A stretch of 64,000 bases of DNA from Leucaena leucocephala (GCA_037074615.1 CM073534.1:4336861-4400860), one strand, 5' to 3'. Positions 1-12,639 are shown, numbered from the stretch's first letter. A program made the numbers and translations. The notes: generated by a model not told the origin, from the sequence alone.

Positions 1-399
1 GCCTAAAATGACATATTTCATCCACCTAAATTTTCAAATCATTTAATTAAAAGTACTTCCTAAGATTAAGAGCCATAATGATCAGTGCACCTAGCACGGC
101 TCAAAACCACCACATGATTTTTCTAGTAATCCTATTCCTACGTCATATTTTTTATACTTAAATTTAATATTTTTCATTAATGATAAATTTAATTACTTAA
201 ATATAATTTTTTTATTATAATATAATTTTATTACATTTAAATTTACTTTTCAATTATATTATTTAAACAAATTTTACTTTGTCAAGTTGTCTTTTTAATA
301 AAAATATATTTAAACATAAATTATATTATATTATGTTATTTTTATTATATTTTGGTTTCTAAAGGGTGGACAAAATAAAAGTCACCTTTATCTCTATTA

Positions 400-792
400 G
401 GGTGTGTTGGATTTAACTTTTAAAGAATATATTTTTTAAAAAATTAATTTAAAAATAATTTTAGAAAATATATTTTTTAAAATAAATTTGTATAAAAATT
501 GATTTTAAAAAAAATAAATAGTTTAATAATTATTATCATAATAACTTTTTTATATATAAATTATTAAAAAATATATAAAATAAATAATAATTATATAAAA
601 AGATAAAAAATATATGAAGATGATAAAAATTTATAGAGTTAAATTATTATTTTTTATATTTAATATTTTAAAATTATTTAAAAAATTGATGACTCTTATT
701 TATTTAAAATTATAATTTTAAAAGATATAAACTATAATTTAAGTTTAAAAATATGTTTTTTTCTAAACCAAGCACCTAATCTAAACACGCCA
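400..792. mobile_element. MITE-like element with short imperfect terminal inverted repeats
   Basis: An AT-rich segment bounded by GGTGTGTTGGATTTA at the left and the reverse complement of a similar GGCGTGTTTAGATTA at the right. The GGTGTGTTT-type end is common in plant non-autonomous DNA transposons, often hAT-related. The interior is almost only A and T and has no coding potential. I could not find a convincing target-site duplication, so the exact ends and the family are uncertain. Confidence 0.45.
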
Positions 793-1139
793 AGATGTTC
801 GGAATGTAGAAACGCTTGTGAAGGAACAGATTAGACACGAAGCTCACTATTTTAACAAATTGGAGTTATAACATACAAGCGAGTTCGAAGACGAGCCCAG
901 GAGTTAACAAAATTGTTTAATGCTCTCTTTATTTCTCTAGTAACCATTTCTCTGAAGAAAAAAAATTAATAACAAGGCAACTTGGACTATTGCATTAACC
1001 CGGTGAATTAAGTCTAACCCCGATCTAACAGGATTGGAACTATTCTCAGCTCAATATTTTAGTCCGAGGACATGTTCGGGGCTGATGCCTAACTCGGTTT
1101 AGTCCGATATTTATGTAGCCCTACAATTAGATATGTTAA

Positions 1140-3905
1140 ATATGGGGAAGACAGCATCTAATGCAATTCAATTCGGAAACAAATTAAAATTGAAACATAA
1201 ATTAAAATTTGTTGATGTGTCACCTATAAAATTATTCTTCTAATATCAATGATTAACCATCTTAAATTATTTTTTACTAAAATTGACTACAAACTAACCA
1301 TTATAGAAATAAGTAATATTTAAAAGTTATTATAGTTATAACTTTTAAAATTTCTAAAGAGTTAATCATGATAGAAAATGACAAAACTACCTTTCAAACA
1401 TTATCATGGTTAAAATAGTTCAACTTATTTTAAAAATATTATCCATAATAGAAAAAAAATAAAACTTAGAATACCATCATAGATATAAAAACTTCATATA
1501 ACATTTGCGTATAAAATTATATTATAAATAATTCGACTCCACTAACATAATTATAGGGTTCAAGCTCCTAATTAACACTAATATCACGATTATCTTCATA
1601 ATAATCTCAAATGGGCCTGTGATATCGACCTAATAATAACATTATATTATATAAACCCATTTCACAACTAATATCCTATATAATACTTATTCATAAATAA
1701 ATTATCAATATCATATATTATAAAAGTGCATCCCCACTCAATAAATTACAAGCAATAGCCTAGGATCTCAAACCCGCTACTAGAACACATTCACAGTATC
1801 AAATCCAAATAAAATATCACCTCATATTAGAGTATGCAAAATGAGTCATACTGTGGCAATATACAACTATTCCACACATAAATCAAAAGGAGGAGGCTAT
1901 ACAATTGATATGGCACTAATCAATCCTTTGAAGCATTTCCTGAGGTCTTAGTACAAAATTATTACCTAAAAAAATTAATAACCACAGGGTGAGATAAATG
2001 TCTTAATAACCAATAGTTCTTACTCATCATACATACCAATATGTGCTTGTAAGGTGTTAAGTGGGATAAATATACAATAATATTATAATTTATAGTAAAT
2101 AAATAATTTCAAATGTTATGATATAAATGGAATCCCATACCACAATTCAAAATCCATAAAGGCCTATCCTTACTAAGGAGGACGAAAAAAGTCATTAGTG
2201 TCTGCTCCACGTAGGAAGTGATAGAGCTAACTATCATACATTAATAGAGGCTTCATCACGTGTCGATAACCAACACAATCATAACCCAAGAGCGATAAAG
2301 GCCTATGCCCATGCAGGAGAACGAAAGGAGCCATTAGGGTCTGCCCCAATCAAGAGGCGATAGAGTCAATCATTATGCATTAATGGAGGCCTCACGGTGA
2401 CTGTAATAAACATTATCCACTCACCAATTTCCATAATATGCACCATGCACAAAAGTTAAATAAGTAGTCAATTTCAATATCCATATTTCATTTACAATCA
2501 AATTATCATAATTTGAACATAATTACATAAGTTCAAAAGATTGCATTTTTAAAAGCACAAGTCCCATAAGACTATTTCACTTCAAATAATTTCATCATCT
2601 ATCAAAATATAGTCTGTAGTATTTAATGAGTTCACGAAACTAAAACTATTTATAAACAAGATAGTATCATGTATAACAAGTGGAAAGTAATTACTTATTG
2701 CCAAAGTTAACAAAAACACCATAAATTTACATAATTTATGGTAGTTAATCTACATCATTTGTATAAATTTATATCAATGAGTTGTTAATTTGAAACAACA
2801 TATACTTTTAAATAAATACTCACTTTTCTCTTTTAACTTTATTTTATTTAAAATTTTTTAATTTAATATCATAACTTAATTTTTCTATCCGAATCACAAT
2901 TTTATCATCAAATAATTTGATAAAATCAAAATTTTTATCCAATCATCATAACATTCCCAAATTCTGCTCACTTTAAACCTGCAGAAAACTAACTACAATT
3001 CATGTATTTATCAAATTATCATTCTAATGATAATCCTATATTATCTCAACTCTATTTTACCCTTTAAAATCCTTATTTAATATCAAACTCCCCAAATCAT
3101 CTAAAAATTACCAATTTTCAATCTTCATGTCTAATTCAAAATCTTCAATATTCACATTTTATCATAAACCTCAAAATTAATCCATCAAATCATCAATATC
3201 AAATTGTTAAACAATAATCAATTTAATTACATAAGTATAAAGTTCTCAATTTTAAATCTAACTTCTAAATCTCACTCACAATATCTAAACTCCATTTCAA
3301 TATTAAATCTCATCATTCATAGACTTCAATAATTTATTTGAACTACCAATTAACTCACAATTATTTTATTTGATCAAGATTTCTAATTTCTCTAATTCAG
3401 GGTTCTAACAAAAATACTCATTTTTAATTTACAAGCTTTATCTACAATATAAACGAGTAAATATCAATTATACCTCCAATAAATATAACTCAATCGTTAA
3501 ACTCAAATTTAATCAATAAAATTATTATATTAAATCATCTATACATTATAACATTTAAACCTAACCACAAATCTCTTAAATAATGTAATAGAAAAATTTT
3601 AAACTGATTAAATATGAATATTCACTTATCTCTACAATTCTATGGTTATTATTTGTTGAAAATATACACTTATTCCAAGCCCTAATCCTCAAACTTTTTT
3701 TACTTCCAACAGAAATTATATTTCTAAATAACTCTTGGTATAGAAAAATAATTAGAAAGTAAATATGGTAGTTGAAAGATTTTATGAGAATTAACTGAAG
3801 TTCAAATAGATGGAACAAAAATGGCAACGGAAGAAGAGGTGAAGATTAATGCTGCCGGTTGGAGTATGTTTTGGATATTATAAAAAAAGGCGTCGACCCT
3901 ACTTT
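1140..3905 (-). other. Probable Ty3/gypsy LTR-like sequence, minus strand; no gene
   Basis: No reading frame here resembles a protein. Read on the minus strand the stretch has the look of a plant gypsy LTR: a TATA-like run near 3880, a leader-like segment near 3830-3700, a short tandem repeat (see 2158-2420), and a long AT-rich U5-like tail toward 1600. The MULE at 3919 may have inserted in its U3 part, since flanks near 8300 have similar composition. No paired LTR, primer site or target duplication was found, so this is an inference from layout alone. Confidence 0.35.
2158..2420. repeat. Two-copy tandem repeat, period about 139 bp
   Basis: AAAGGCCTAT recurs at 2158 and 2297, and the following ~115 bp align between the copies: a GAGGACGAAA / GGAGAACGAAA stretch, a GTCTGC(T/C)CC stretch, GATAGAG and CATTAAT(A/G)GAGGC. 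Copies differ at roughly one base in five. It lies inside the probable gypsy LTR; short internal tandem repeats are common in plant LTRs. Confidence 0.7.
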
Positions 3906-3918
3906 CTCTTTTTAATAT

Positions 3919-4050
3919 GGAAAAATGATATTTAGGTCCCATGGAAATAATTAAATTGTGTCTAAGTCCCAGGAAATTACATAATTAATGTGAAGTCCCA
4001 TAGGACTTGACATTAATTTTTTACATTTATGAAAAGACATAAGTACCCCT
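3919..4050 (+). repeat. MULE terminal inverted repeat, left
   Basis: Starts GGAAAAATGATATTTAGG and aligns over about 130 bp with the reverse complement of 8163-8295. Preceded directly by the 9-bp target duplication at 3910-3918. Long TIRs of this kind carry transposase binding sites near the tip and often promoter activity. Confidence 0.85.
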
Positions 4051-5599
4051 AATGTAATGAACACATAACCCTGTTCCCCGTCACCCTACTCAAAACTGAA
4101 GCCCTAGTGCTTGCTCTCTGCAAATAAGTATTCCCTCCTCCTTTGTCGTCGCTATTCACAAATCTGAAGCCCTAATAGGCCAATCGCTGGAGCACTTGCC
4201 ATCCCCATGTCATGTGTCACCCACCCGAAACCCAAGACATATGATAAAGTTTCTCGCTCATAGTCTGCAAACATAATTTCTTCCTCCCTCTTCATTGCTA
4301 TTCACAAATCCCAACCTTAATCTGCTAGTCGCCATAGCACATCTCCTACCTATGTAAATGCTGCTTCTTCCTCGCAAGGTACTTTGCATTTAATCTCATT
4401 TAAGCAGATGAATTGTTGTTCTTCCATGCTTAAAAGGATTGTTAGTTTGTAATGTGGACCTTGGTATGAATTTTAGAGTGAATTCTAAGAATGGTTCTTG
4501 CATTCACTCTGGGATTTTGTGATTATGGGTTGTTTTGTTGCTATTGTTCGAGTATGGCCGATCTTAGTTGTTTGAACTGACTTCATTGTCCTAAAGAAAT
4601 ACTGGTTCTTTTGAAGGATAAATTCATTCTTGTTCTTGCTTTTATTTGCACACAATCTCGAAATTCATCCATTTTCAGTTTACTCTTCATAATTTGTAAG
4701 TTAGAATAACCATCTTTTTTTGGTCGACAGAGCAAAACGTCAGAGTATTTATTCCTTTCTCTATTAATTTGTTTTCTAGTACTCAAAATTCTTCAATTAA
4801 ATTGAATGCTCGGTTCATTTGATTCCTGGCTAGTTTGTGAATCTCCTGTTAATGAATGATTTGAATAGTTGCTTATTAGTTTATGTTTCAATTTACTTTA
4901 TAGAATTTATTGTTATCAGCTACAAGAGGTTGTTCAACTCTGCTATGGTGAGCATTTAGGTATAATTTATGTGACAACTACTGTAATAGGCAACGATGTA
5001 ATGCTAATGTGCTATGAAGATTTGGAGGGAAATGTGTATATATTAACAATATTCTATAAGTGCATATTTGTCTACCATAACACTGACTTGTAATGCTAAA
5101 TACAGCTACATTAGTTTATTTGTGAATTTGATATGTAGTAGAAAGGGTTTTGTCTTGTTCTTTTGATGAAGTACCTTGAGCATTAATTCTATTGATTTAT
5201 GAAATTGGTTATAGGAATAATTGTACTGCTGATTAATAGCAATATATCTATTAGTAGTAATGTATATAGCAGCAAGGAATTGAAGAAAACTCCTGTATTG
5301 AAAATATCTCATTATGTAGGATTGACTATTAATTCCATTTATTGATGAAAGTGGTTGTTAGTGTAGTATAAAAAGATGTCGATAAGGTAATTATGTGCAG
5401 CAGTTGGCCTCATGCTGCTAGCATATATTTTCTCTTAGGCAAATAATCTGTACTAATCATCCATGAATGTGTACATACTCCCATGCATTAGCTTGATTGC
5501 AACACATGTGTGTGTAAAATGTAGTCTACTCATCTTTGAAGCTAAATATGTGCATGTATGTGCTTCCACATCAATATATATTCACCTTAATTACTCTAT

Positions 5600-7490
5600 T
5601 GGGACCCCATGTCTCAACCTAAACTGCGTTGTTCTCCCATTATTAGGCATACGTATTTGTGGCAAGTGCAACTTGCTGCATCAACTTGGCCTTAATATTT
5701 GGCCCAACACCATTCCTCCAATTTACCATTGACATTTTGCTTTTGAGCGACTTTTGGCCCAACTTCTATGGATGCTCAAGTATTAAAACAAATATATTGT
5801 GCTTCCTCTCTTACAAAATCCATGCATTGAATGATTTTGCAATATTAGCTATTATGTTATCCTATCGTTTAAATGTAAACTTGCTCATAGCCCATCGTTC
5901 TATATCTCCTTGGGTGTCAACCCATTGCGCCAGTTATGGACAAAAGGCTTTTAGCTTCCTTATTGTGACATTGAAATCTCCCTCAAGGCTCACATATGAT
6001 ATTCCATCCAACAAGTTCATTGCATCCTCCTTTCGAACCCCTGATGCTCTTCCCCTACCTTTGTTTAGTTTAGGAACGCAGTACTTTAGTTTTCTTTGAC
6101 ATGTCGATAGCAATAAGCATGTCTATCACCGTAGAAAATAGTCTAAATAGCAAGAATAATTGTATTGTTCTAGTATGCACAATTGTTATGTCCATAGATT
6201 TTGTGATATCTTTAACATTTTGGAGAAACCAAATCTACTCATCATTTGTCTCGCCACTAACAATAGCATATGCCAACAGAAATAATTCATATCCGTGTTA
6301 CATTCATTGGCTATAAGCATTGTTCCCCTATATAGACCACTCATATGACACCCATCTATATACAATATTGGTCTGCACCCTTGTAAAAAATTATCAATTA
6401 ATCATACATATGCAATAAATACGCTCTCAAATCTATTTGATTATGAGCCTTCCCATCTAGCAATAGTGTGTGGACCAATTTCCATAAGCCTCTTACATAT
6501 CTAGGGAATAATCTTGCATAAATCCCCTATAGTACCATGTATTTCTCGCAAGGCTTGTTCTCTACCCTTGTACGCTTGAGTGTAGTTCAATTGCACACCA
6601 TAGTCTCTATATAAGTCCTTGCTGATTTCATTTGTATTCTTGTTGATATTACTCGTAAGAGCATTAATCATTAGAGACGATGTTAAACTTGAGTTTCCAT
6701 CATGAGATACAACTATGTTTTCTTGCTTAGTATAGATGTGCTAATTTGTGAATCTTCTTATACTTAAGAATTATGAATCTTGACATTCACTCATACAATA
6801 TATACCCATGTACGACTGCATCCATTAACCATGCACTTCATAATAATCTTTTGTTTATTATTTTTTATAAATTTATATGTAAATTTGTTCGTGATGCTAT
6901 ACTTATATAGCATCTTTCGAAGAGCCTCCCTCACTTGGAAATTTTTGACCTTCTCCAACAATCAAATCCTTCCACTTAGTATAATTCATTTCTATTGTAG
7001 CTGTTGGAATTATTTTGTCAGCACAAGATAGTAATAGCAATACTTCATGATCATTTCCTAATGTAGGTGGAGACATAAGCATTTCCACTTTTAAACAATT
7101 CATAAAACCTGCAGGAAATTACAACTTATTGTATCAGTAATGATAATTACCTACAATTGATATGACAACTTATATTGCAACATATGCCAATAATATTATG
7201 AAATCAGCACAACATAAATCTTACACATCTTGGTCATTCATTAGATCATCTATCCCAAATTGTGTATACTCATTGTTTGCTTTCTCTCCTACATATATAT
7301 AGCCACTTTCTCCATTGAATATTATTAAATGCTCAACTCCTTCACCATTAAATATGTCAATAAATGCGTGTTGATCAAATCTAACAATAAACTTTATCAC
7401 AATTTCATCACTTTTCCCCCAACAAGTGATGTTACTAATATTTTTAGCTCATTATATGTTGTGCCTTCCTTTATGGACATTATTCTCACT
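5600..7490 (-). pseudogene. MULE (MuDR/MURA-type) transposase, decayed
   Basis: In several minus-strand frames the product resembles plant MULE transposases. From the N-terminus: a MuDR-type DNA-binding region (7103-6790) with GQKFPS, KDA, YKYSI, a KNN-QK-I--KC stretch and GCSRTW; a linker resembling GVQLNYTQAYKGREQAL at about 6620-6540; the catalytic-core start GCRPILYIDGCHMSGLYRG near 6390-6330, holding the first Asp; LFLLAYAIVSGE and WFLQNV near 6290-6215; and a late SFNAW-type motif near 5830. I could not recognise the second catalytic Asp segment. In-frame stops and at least three frameshifts, for example just after KDAI at 6903, make it non-functional. Confidence 0.85.
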
Positions 7491-8162
7491 TAACCACCAA
7501 TATATGTATGACTTTCTCGATCATTTTCAAAATATCCCCACATATGAACATAATATAATAGATGTTTTCTAGAAGAGCTTGCCATTAGTAATGACAACCT
7601 ATACCAACAACATATTATTAATAACTCAACCACCCATATTAACAACTATCACGTGCTATAATAACAATCCATGATTCCCTCCTACATCATATCATGCTAT
7701 GTCGTTCACAATTTATAGTAATCTTTCTAATATTCATTTGTTCTTAGTACACTCAAGTAAATATACCACAAATTCTTACAAACTGAACATAAGTTTTAAA
7801 ACCCTAAATAAACACAGTGAACCCATAACTAAGATAAAGCTAATATCCTCTAATTCTGCTTTTCTATTCATTTAGCATATCATATAGATCACACTTCAGC
7901 CACACAGTCTCGTACGTGGCACACAATGATGAGGAAATGACTTCACTAGTTTTGATAGTAAACCATTTTAGTTTCTCATATTATAGACGAAAAAGATGAC
8001 AAATATGACAAACATTCCTCAACTTTAACTACAATGAAGACAAAACTCAGCTACGATGACACTACGCAGACCATCATAATCTATCTTCCTCGTCATGCTT
8101 TCTCCTCTTCTTTCCACTCTAATATGCCAAGTCACCTAAGCTCTTTACTGTCTTTTTAATTT

Positions 8163-8295
8163 ACAGGGGCAATAATATATTTTCACAATTAGAAATAATT
8201 AATGTCAGGTCATATGGATTTCACATTAATTATGTCATTCTTTAGGACCTAAACACAATTTTATTCATTTCATGGGACCTAGATGCAATTTTCCC
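8163..8295 (-). repeat. MULE terminal inverted repeat, right
   Basis: Reverse-complement partner of 3919-4050, reading GGGAAAATTGCATCTAGG from its outer edge at 8295 inward. Followed by the 9-bp duplication at 8296-8304. The transposase reads from this end toward the left end. Confidence 0.85.
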
Positions 8296-8304
8296 TCTTA
8301 ATAT

Positions 8305-8640
8305 TCTATTATTTTTCTTTCTTTCTTTTCCTTAGAGTATGCTAGGCGCAATCTTTTTTCTCTCTCCTTCCTTCTCTCTATTTTTTTATTATTTAATAGA
8401 AATAATATATATTTTATTTTATTTTCTATTTCAATTGTTTTTATACTTTAGATAAATTTTCTTAATTTAAGTAATTAAATAAAATTTTTATCTATTAAAA
8501 ATTAGTTTTTTTAATATTATTTAAATTTTAAAATAAAAATTGAAATATTATGAGAAATCACTTATATAATCATGATGCTATTCTCACTAGTCATAAATAA
8601 CAATAAATATGTTATTTATAATCAATTTACACATACTAAT
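8305..8640. other. AT-rich spacer between MULE and the TAF1B-like gene; no gene
   Basis: A CT-rich patch (8305-8390) followed by A+T runs. No protein-like frame, hairpin or repeat was found. It may be the interrupted remainder of the LTR-like sequence left of the MULE. Confidence 0.4.
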
Positions 8641-8880
8641 ACAAATATTAAAAGAATTAAATTTTGTTTGGGGTAAGATTCATTATCATTGGGCATGCAG
8701 GTGTCATTTCTTTTCCCTTTCCAATGAATAATAATACAAAAGGCACCTTTTCGGCCTTTTGCCATTCTCTCTGGCCCACTTGCATCAATCAAATAATAAA
8801 TAAGTTGTCATTAACTGCTTGCTTGTGTCCTTCCATCAAATTTCCTCCTGAAAAGGTTGGCGGGAGAAACAGCTAAGTGC
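8640..8880 (+). promoter_or_regulatory. Presumed proximal promoter of the TAF1B-like gene
   Basis: The region directly upstream of the inferred first exon. It has no clear TATA box at a fixed distance, as is common for plant housekeeping genes, and the transcription start is not visible in sequence. The assignment rests on position only. The MULE right end lies only about 0.6 kb upstream of the inferred exon. Confidence 0.35.
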
Positions 8881-9048
8881 CCGGAGAAGGAGCGAGCAAC
8901 ATCAGAACAAGAAATGGTGCTTTCCTTCTACTCCATCTCCTGTTTTGTTCCTCCTACCAGTCTCATAGAAATAGAAATGGAGCTCCAAAGATTTGTGTCT
9001 CCCATTCTCACTTGTTCTTGAAGAAAAATCAAAGCTAGCTTCATTAGG
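8880..9048 (+). other. Inferred non-coding 5' exon of the TAF1B-like gene
   Basis: A strong donor, GGGTAAGTAAG, lies at the exon edge (intron from 9049). The matching acceptor TTTGCAG with a long T tract ends at 10118, 23 bp before the coding ATG, giving a 1070-bp leader intron. The left edge is a guess because the transcription start cannot be read. The exon holds an upstream ORF (8914-9021). A leader intron is common in constitutively expressed plant genes; transcript data would settle it. Confidence 0.5.
8914..9021 (+). promoter_or_regulatory. Upstream ORF (35 codons) in the inferred 5' leader
   Basis: If 8880-9048 is leader, it contains ATG at 8914 in the good context AAGAAATGG, followed by 35 sense codons and TGA at 9019-9021, wholly upstream of the leader intron. 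Such uORFs usually lower translation of the main frame. It has no recognised peptide family. It depends entirely on transcription starting upstream of 8914. Confidence 0.35.
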
Positions 9049-10141
9049 GTAAGTAAGCACCTTTCTTCTTCTTTGACTTCAGAAAGCATGAATCAAAACC
9101 TGTGGTCGATGCTGCAAATGAAAAATTCTTACTTTTATCTCACTCATCAGCTACAACAGCTTTATTAGCTTAGAGTAAAATGACGTCGTTTTGCAAGGTG
9201 ATAAATAGAGAAAGAGATGCAGTTTGGGCACGTTTTCCACTCCTTAATATTAATATTATTTCTTTCCAAATTTGTGTGGGATTTTTTTGGAAGGAAATAA
9301 CTAGGGAGAATGACAGATTGAGGAGTACATTTTCATGTGGAACATAGGGGGACCATTTTGAAATTTCTCCCGAAATGACGTGTTATTTGTTCTTTAGAGA
9401 ATACATTCATTAAACTATATTCTACATTCTTTATCTATTGCCAAGGACAATTCCTCATAAAAAAACAAGCCTTTTATTTTCATTAGGGACATGTGTATTT
9501 AGTAATTGACATTCGTTCCAGTTTTAACACAAGACGAAATTAGAAAATGAATAATGACGAAATCATTCCCTGCTTGTTTAGTCCTTTCAAGATATGTCTT
9601 TCATTATTATACTTAGGGTATGTATTAAGAAATGAGCTTCTTGAGCATATATTCTGTATTGAATATGGAATTGTTCTCTTCTGTGTTTATATATGTAGTT
9701 GGCATTAGTACACTGCAGATCCCTAAAATTCACTCTTCAAATGGCTGAGACTATTTGTGTTTCTATGTGTTCGTGAATTATGACCTCTTCACACCTTTCC
9801 TCCAAAATTCTCTTCCCCTTTTAAGTTAAGAAATCAAATATGTACAGATTGTGCTTTCTTAAGCAAAATAGTCTTGCTATAGAACTGTATCTAAGATATA
9901 TCACCATATATTTGTCATGTGTTTTAAAAGTTATAGAGATAATGACCTGTATCTACATTGTAAAATGAAAGCAGCTAAAAGTTTTTTGGCTGTGTTCTGC
10001 TTTTAAAAGATTAGTGTCTTTAGTTAGCATCATATGTGACTTTTTCAGCTAATGTTTTGTTATGTGACATTTGCATTGCTATCTAGAAGGGTTTTTTTTT
10101 TTTTTGTTTTATTTGCAGTTCAATATTAAAAGGTGAAACCA

Positions 10142-12639
10142 ATGGATCCTTCCAACTTGCTCTGCCAACTTTGCGGCAACATAGGCCTTTACAAATGTGA
10201 TGGCTTTTTCTTCTGCTGCAAATGCCACTCTATGGCGGAGGACTTCATTGACACCGATGTGGCCGACGAGGATATAGCTCCTGGTGGCATCTACTTGCCT
10301 AGGCACACCCGTAGGCGTCCCCATGTGATCGAAGCCGCACCAACTTGTCAGCATGACCCCTTGTACGATTCGCAGCCTAAGTTGTTCAAGGCCTTGGGAC
10401 TAGAAAACAGAGCCCCTCAACAAACAGATGATGCCCCCTCAGTTCCTACTTATCTTGGGAGTCTAACCAGTGTGAAAGCTTTAAGTTATGATGATTACCA
10501 CAATGCTGTGAGGATAAGGTATTTGCTTGGCTTGCAAATTATGTTGCGGCTGCAATGTGAGACACTGATAGATAAGTTTGGGGTGAATTCTCTCATACGT
10601 GACTCCATCAAGCGAAATTGGTTGAGTTATATATTGTCGACTAATGTTTTAGGTCTTGACTGGCCTTATGTAGTTATTTCGGAGGCTAAACTGCAACAAG
10701 CTCCAGGTACTAGCTATTACAATCAATGTTGTGTTAATGTATGGTACAGATATTTAAAGAATACGATTCCAATTAAGAGTACTTTGGCAATTTTATTCTT
10801 GGCCTGTCATGAGGTAAGGGAGGCAGTGTTACCTACGGACATTGCAAAATGGGCCGATGAAAGCAAACTTCCTTATCTAGCAGCTTTTGATGAAATTGAG
10901 AAAAGCATTGGGTCGCCTGATAGAGCATGTCCCATAAGTTCAATGGAAATGTTCAATCCTTCACCAGGTGTGTCACCACAAGAGATTGAGTCATTCGCAG
11001 CAAGAATTGTTGATTCTTTAGGTTTGGAGATACCTCCTGTGAATTTTTTTGAGATAGCTAATCGTTATCTACAACAATTAAACCTTCCGCATGACAAGAT
11101 TCTTTCTAAAGCTATGAAGATTTATGAGTGGTCGATGCCACCAGGTTTATGGTTATCTACAAAAGATTCACGGTTTCCAAGTCGTTTATATATTCTCTCA
11201 ATTCTGATCGTCACCATTCGAATGCTGTATAACATTAACGGTTTTGGATATTGGGAGAAGAGTTTGTCTAATAGCAATGCCGTCACTTTGCTCAAGTATA
11301 AAGGAAAAGGTGCAATTGATTCAAATCATAATGAAGAAGATGCTACTAAACTTCTCTGTCACCTTCATTCCTTGTGCATTGGACTTCCTGACAAATATGG
11401 TGTGAAGTTTTTTTGTGCTATATTTTCATTATTTTAATCCTTGTTTTCATATAATCTGTTTGCCTTTATTTTCCTTCTATGGTAACTGTGCTTTTTTTTT
11501 TGTGTAGAGCGAGAGTATGCAAAGAAATTGCAATCATATCTCAAACATTGTAAGGATAATGTCTTTGCTGGATTGGAGCCACATTATGTACAGAAAAGGA
11601 TGATAGAAGACTCTTGGAATTATTATCAGAATTGCTATCAAGATGGAATGGTAAAATGGTAGCTTGAATATTCTTATTATAAGGTTTATTTTAATTTCCT
11701 CCTTAAGCTAACCATATATAGATGAATTAAGTTTTTTTTTTTGCTTTGAAATATATGAAATAAGGCACAAACTAAAAAAAATCATTTTATGGGACCAAGT
11801 AAATATTTGGAAAAGAAAAAGATGAGTGTGTGATATTGTCGTGTAACATTGGTCTTAAAAACTTAATGAAATGGTTTGTTTTAGACAAATCACTAAATTA
11901 ATTTAGCATGTCAAAATATTGGAAATAAATTAGAATTTAAATCAAAATTAGTGATTCAAGGTTGAATGGAGTAGTCAATCTGGTTAGCATATGAAGAATA
12001 TGATCTAATTTTGTTTTTAATATAATAATTAATGGGTTAGATTGAGTCATGTTCTTCATTTTACTTTTTTTCCCCTAAACATTCCTAACTCATTGATTTT
12101 CTGGTTGATTTCAGGATCCATTTGAGCAAGAGGCACCATCTACTTCTTGGTTGAAGGAAAATAAGCCAAGAGACGAAGGATGCAGCAGTAGGACATCAAA
12201 GGAGAAAGATGAGATGACACAAAAATGTTTCAATTCAAGAAGGAATTTGGATGACCATATGAATTCATTGGAGTTAGAGCAGGAAACCAAAACTAATGGT
12301 ACACAAGGAAATGAAGCTCTCAGAATATTGATGTTGGATATGAAAGAGAAGAGATTCCAATACATACCTCCCAGGCAGAAAATAAAAAATTCGGATTACA
12401 TTCACTATGGGAGGAAGAAGGATGATGGTGCTTTAGCCTATGTTGCTGATTCTGATTATTACATCATACTTCGTGCTTGTGCTAAGCTCGCTCAAGTTGA
12501 TACTCGAATCATGTATATGGCAGTATTGAACTTTGAGAACAGATTAAATTGGATTGAAGACAAGATTGAAAGCACGTTGCATGAGGAACCTGAAAAGATT
12601 GAGTGCGAGCGTTGCAAATGTGGAACGGATAAGACTTGA
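10142..12639 (+). CDS. TAF1B/Rrn7-like RNA polymerase I initiation factor (three coding exons)
   Basis: Predicted exons are 10142-11399, 11508-11650 and 12115-12639. Introns begin at GTGTGAAG and GTAAAATG and end at TGTGTAG and TTTCAG. The joined frame is 641 codons plus stop with no internal stop. The start is the ATG of MDPSNLL; the upstream in-frame GTG is not used. An N-terminal TFIIB-type zinc ribbon (C8-x2-C11, C25-x2-C28, with GFFFCCKC) is followed by an acidic segment and a long, mostly helical region from about residue 114 that fits the cyclin-like folds of the family. This is the plant TAF1B/Rrn7 type (Arabidopsis relative MEE12/CCG, from memory). Family members help place RNA polymerase I at rDNA promoters in the nucleolus. 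The C-terminal part is charged and ends with a Cys-rich CERCKC. Length suits the family. It appears intact, unlike the surrounding elements. Confidence 0.87.

Larger units (their letters stand above)
3919..8295 (-). mobile_element. Mutator-like element (MULE) with long TIRs and 9-bp target duplication
   Basis: The two ends are imperfect inverted repeats of about 130 bp (3919-4050 and 8163-8295), both carrying the block CTAGGTCCCATG or TTAGGTCCCATGG near the tip and a shared ACATAATTAATGTGAA further in. Immediately outside lie TTTTAATAT (3910-3918) and TCTTAATAT (8296-8304), a 9-bp duplication matching at 8 positions, the MULE hallmark. The interior holds a decayed MuDR-type transposase on the minus strand (5600-7490). 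The 4377-bp length suits an autonomous MULE, but the transposase has many stops and frameshifts, so this copy cannot move itself. Sequence at 4050-4400 looks like 5'-UTR and intron-start DNA and may be captured. Confidence 0.88.

Noticed and set aside
5659..6099. 146-codon plus-strand open frame
   Set aside because: It is antisense to the decayed MULE transposase, whose motifs read clearly on the minus strand.
8664..8876. 70-codon plus-strand frame just upstream of the TAF1B-like gene
   Set aside because: No family resemblance and it lies in the presumed promoter; likely chance.
10109..10354. 81-codon minus-strand frame
   Set aside because: Antisense shadow of the first coding exon of the TAF1B-like gene.
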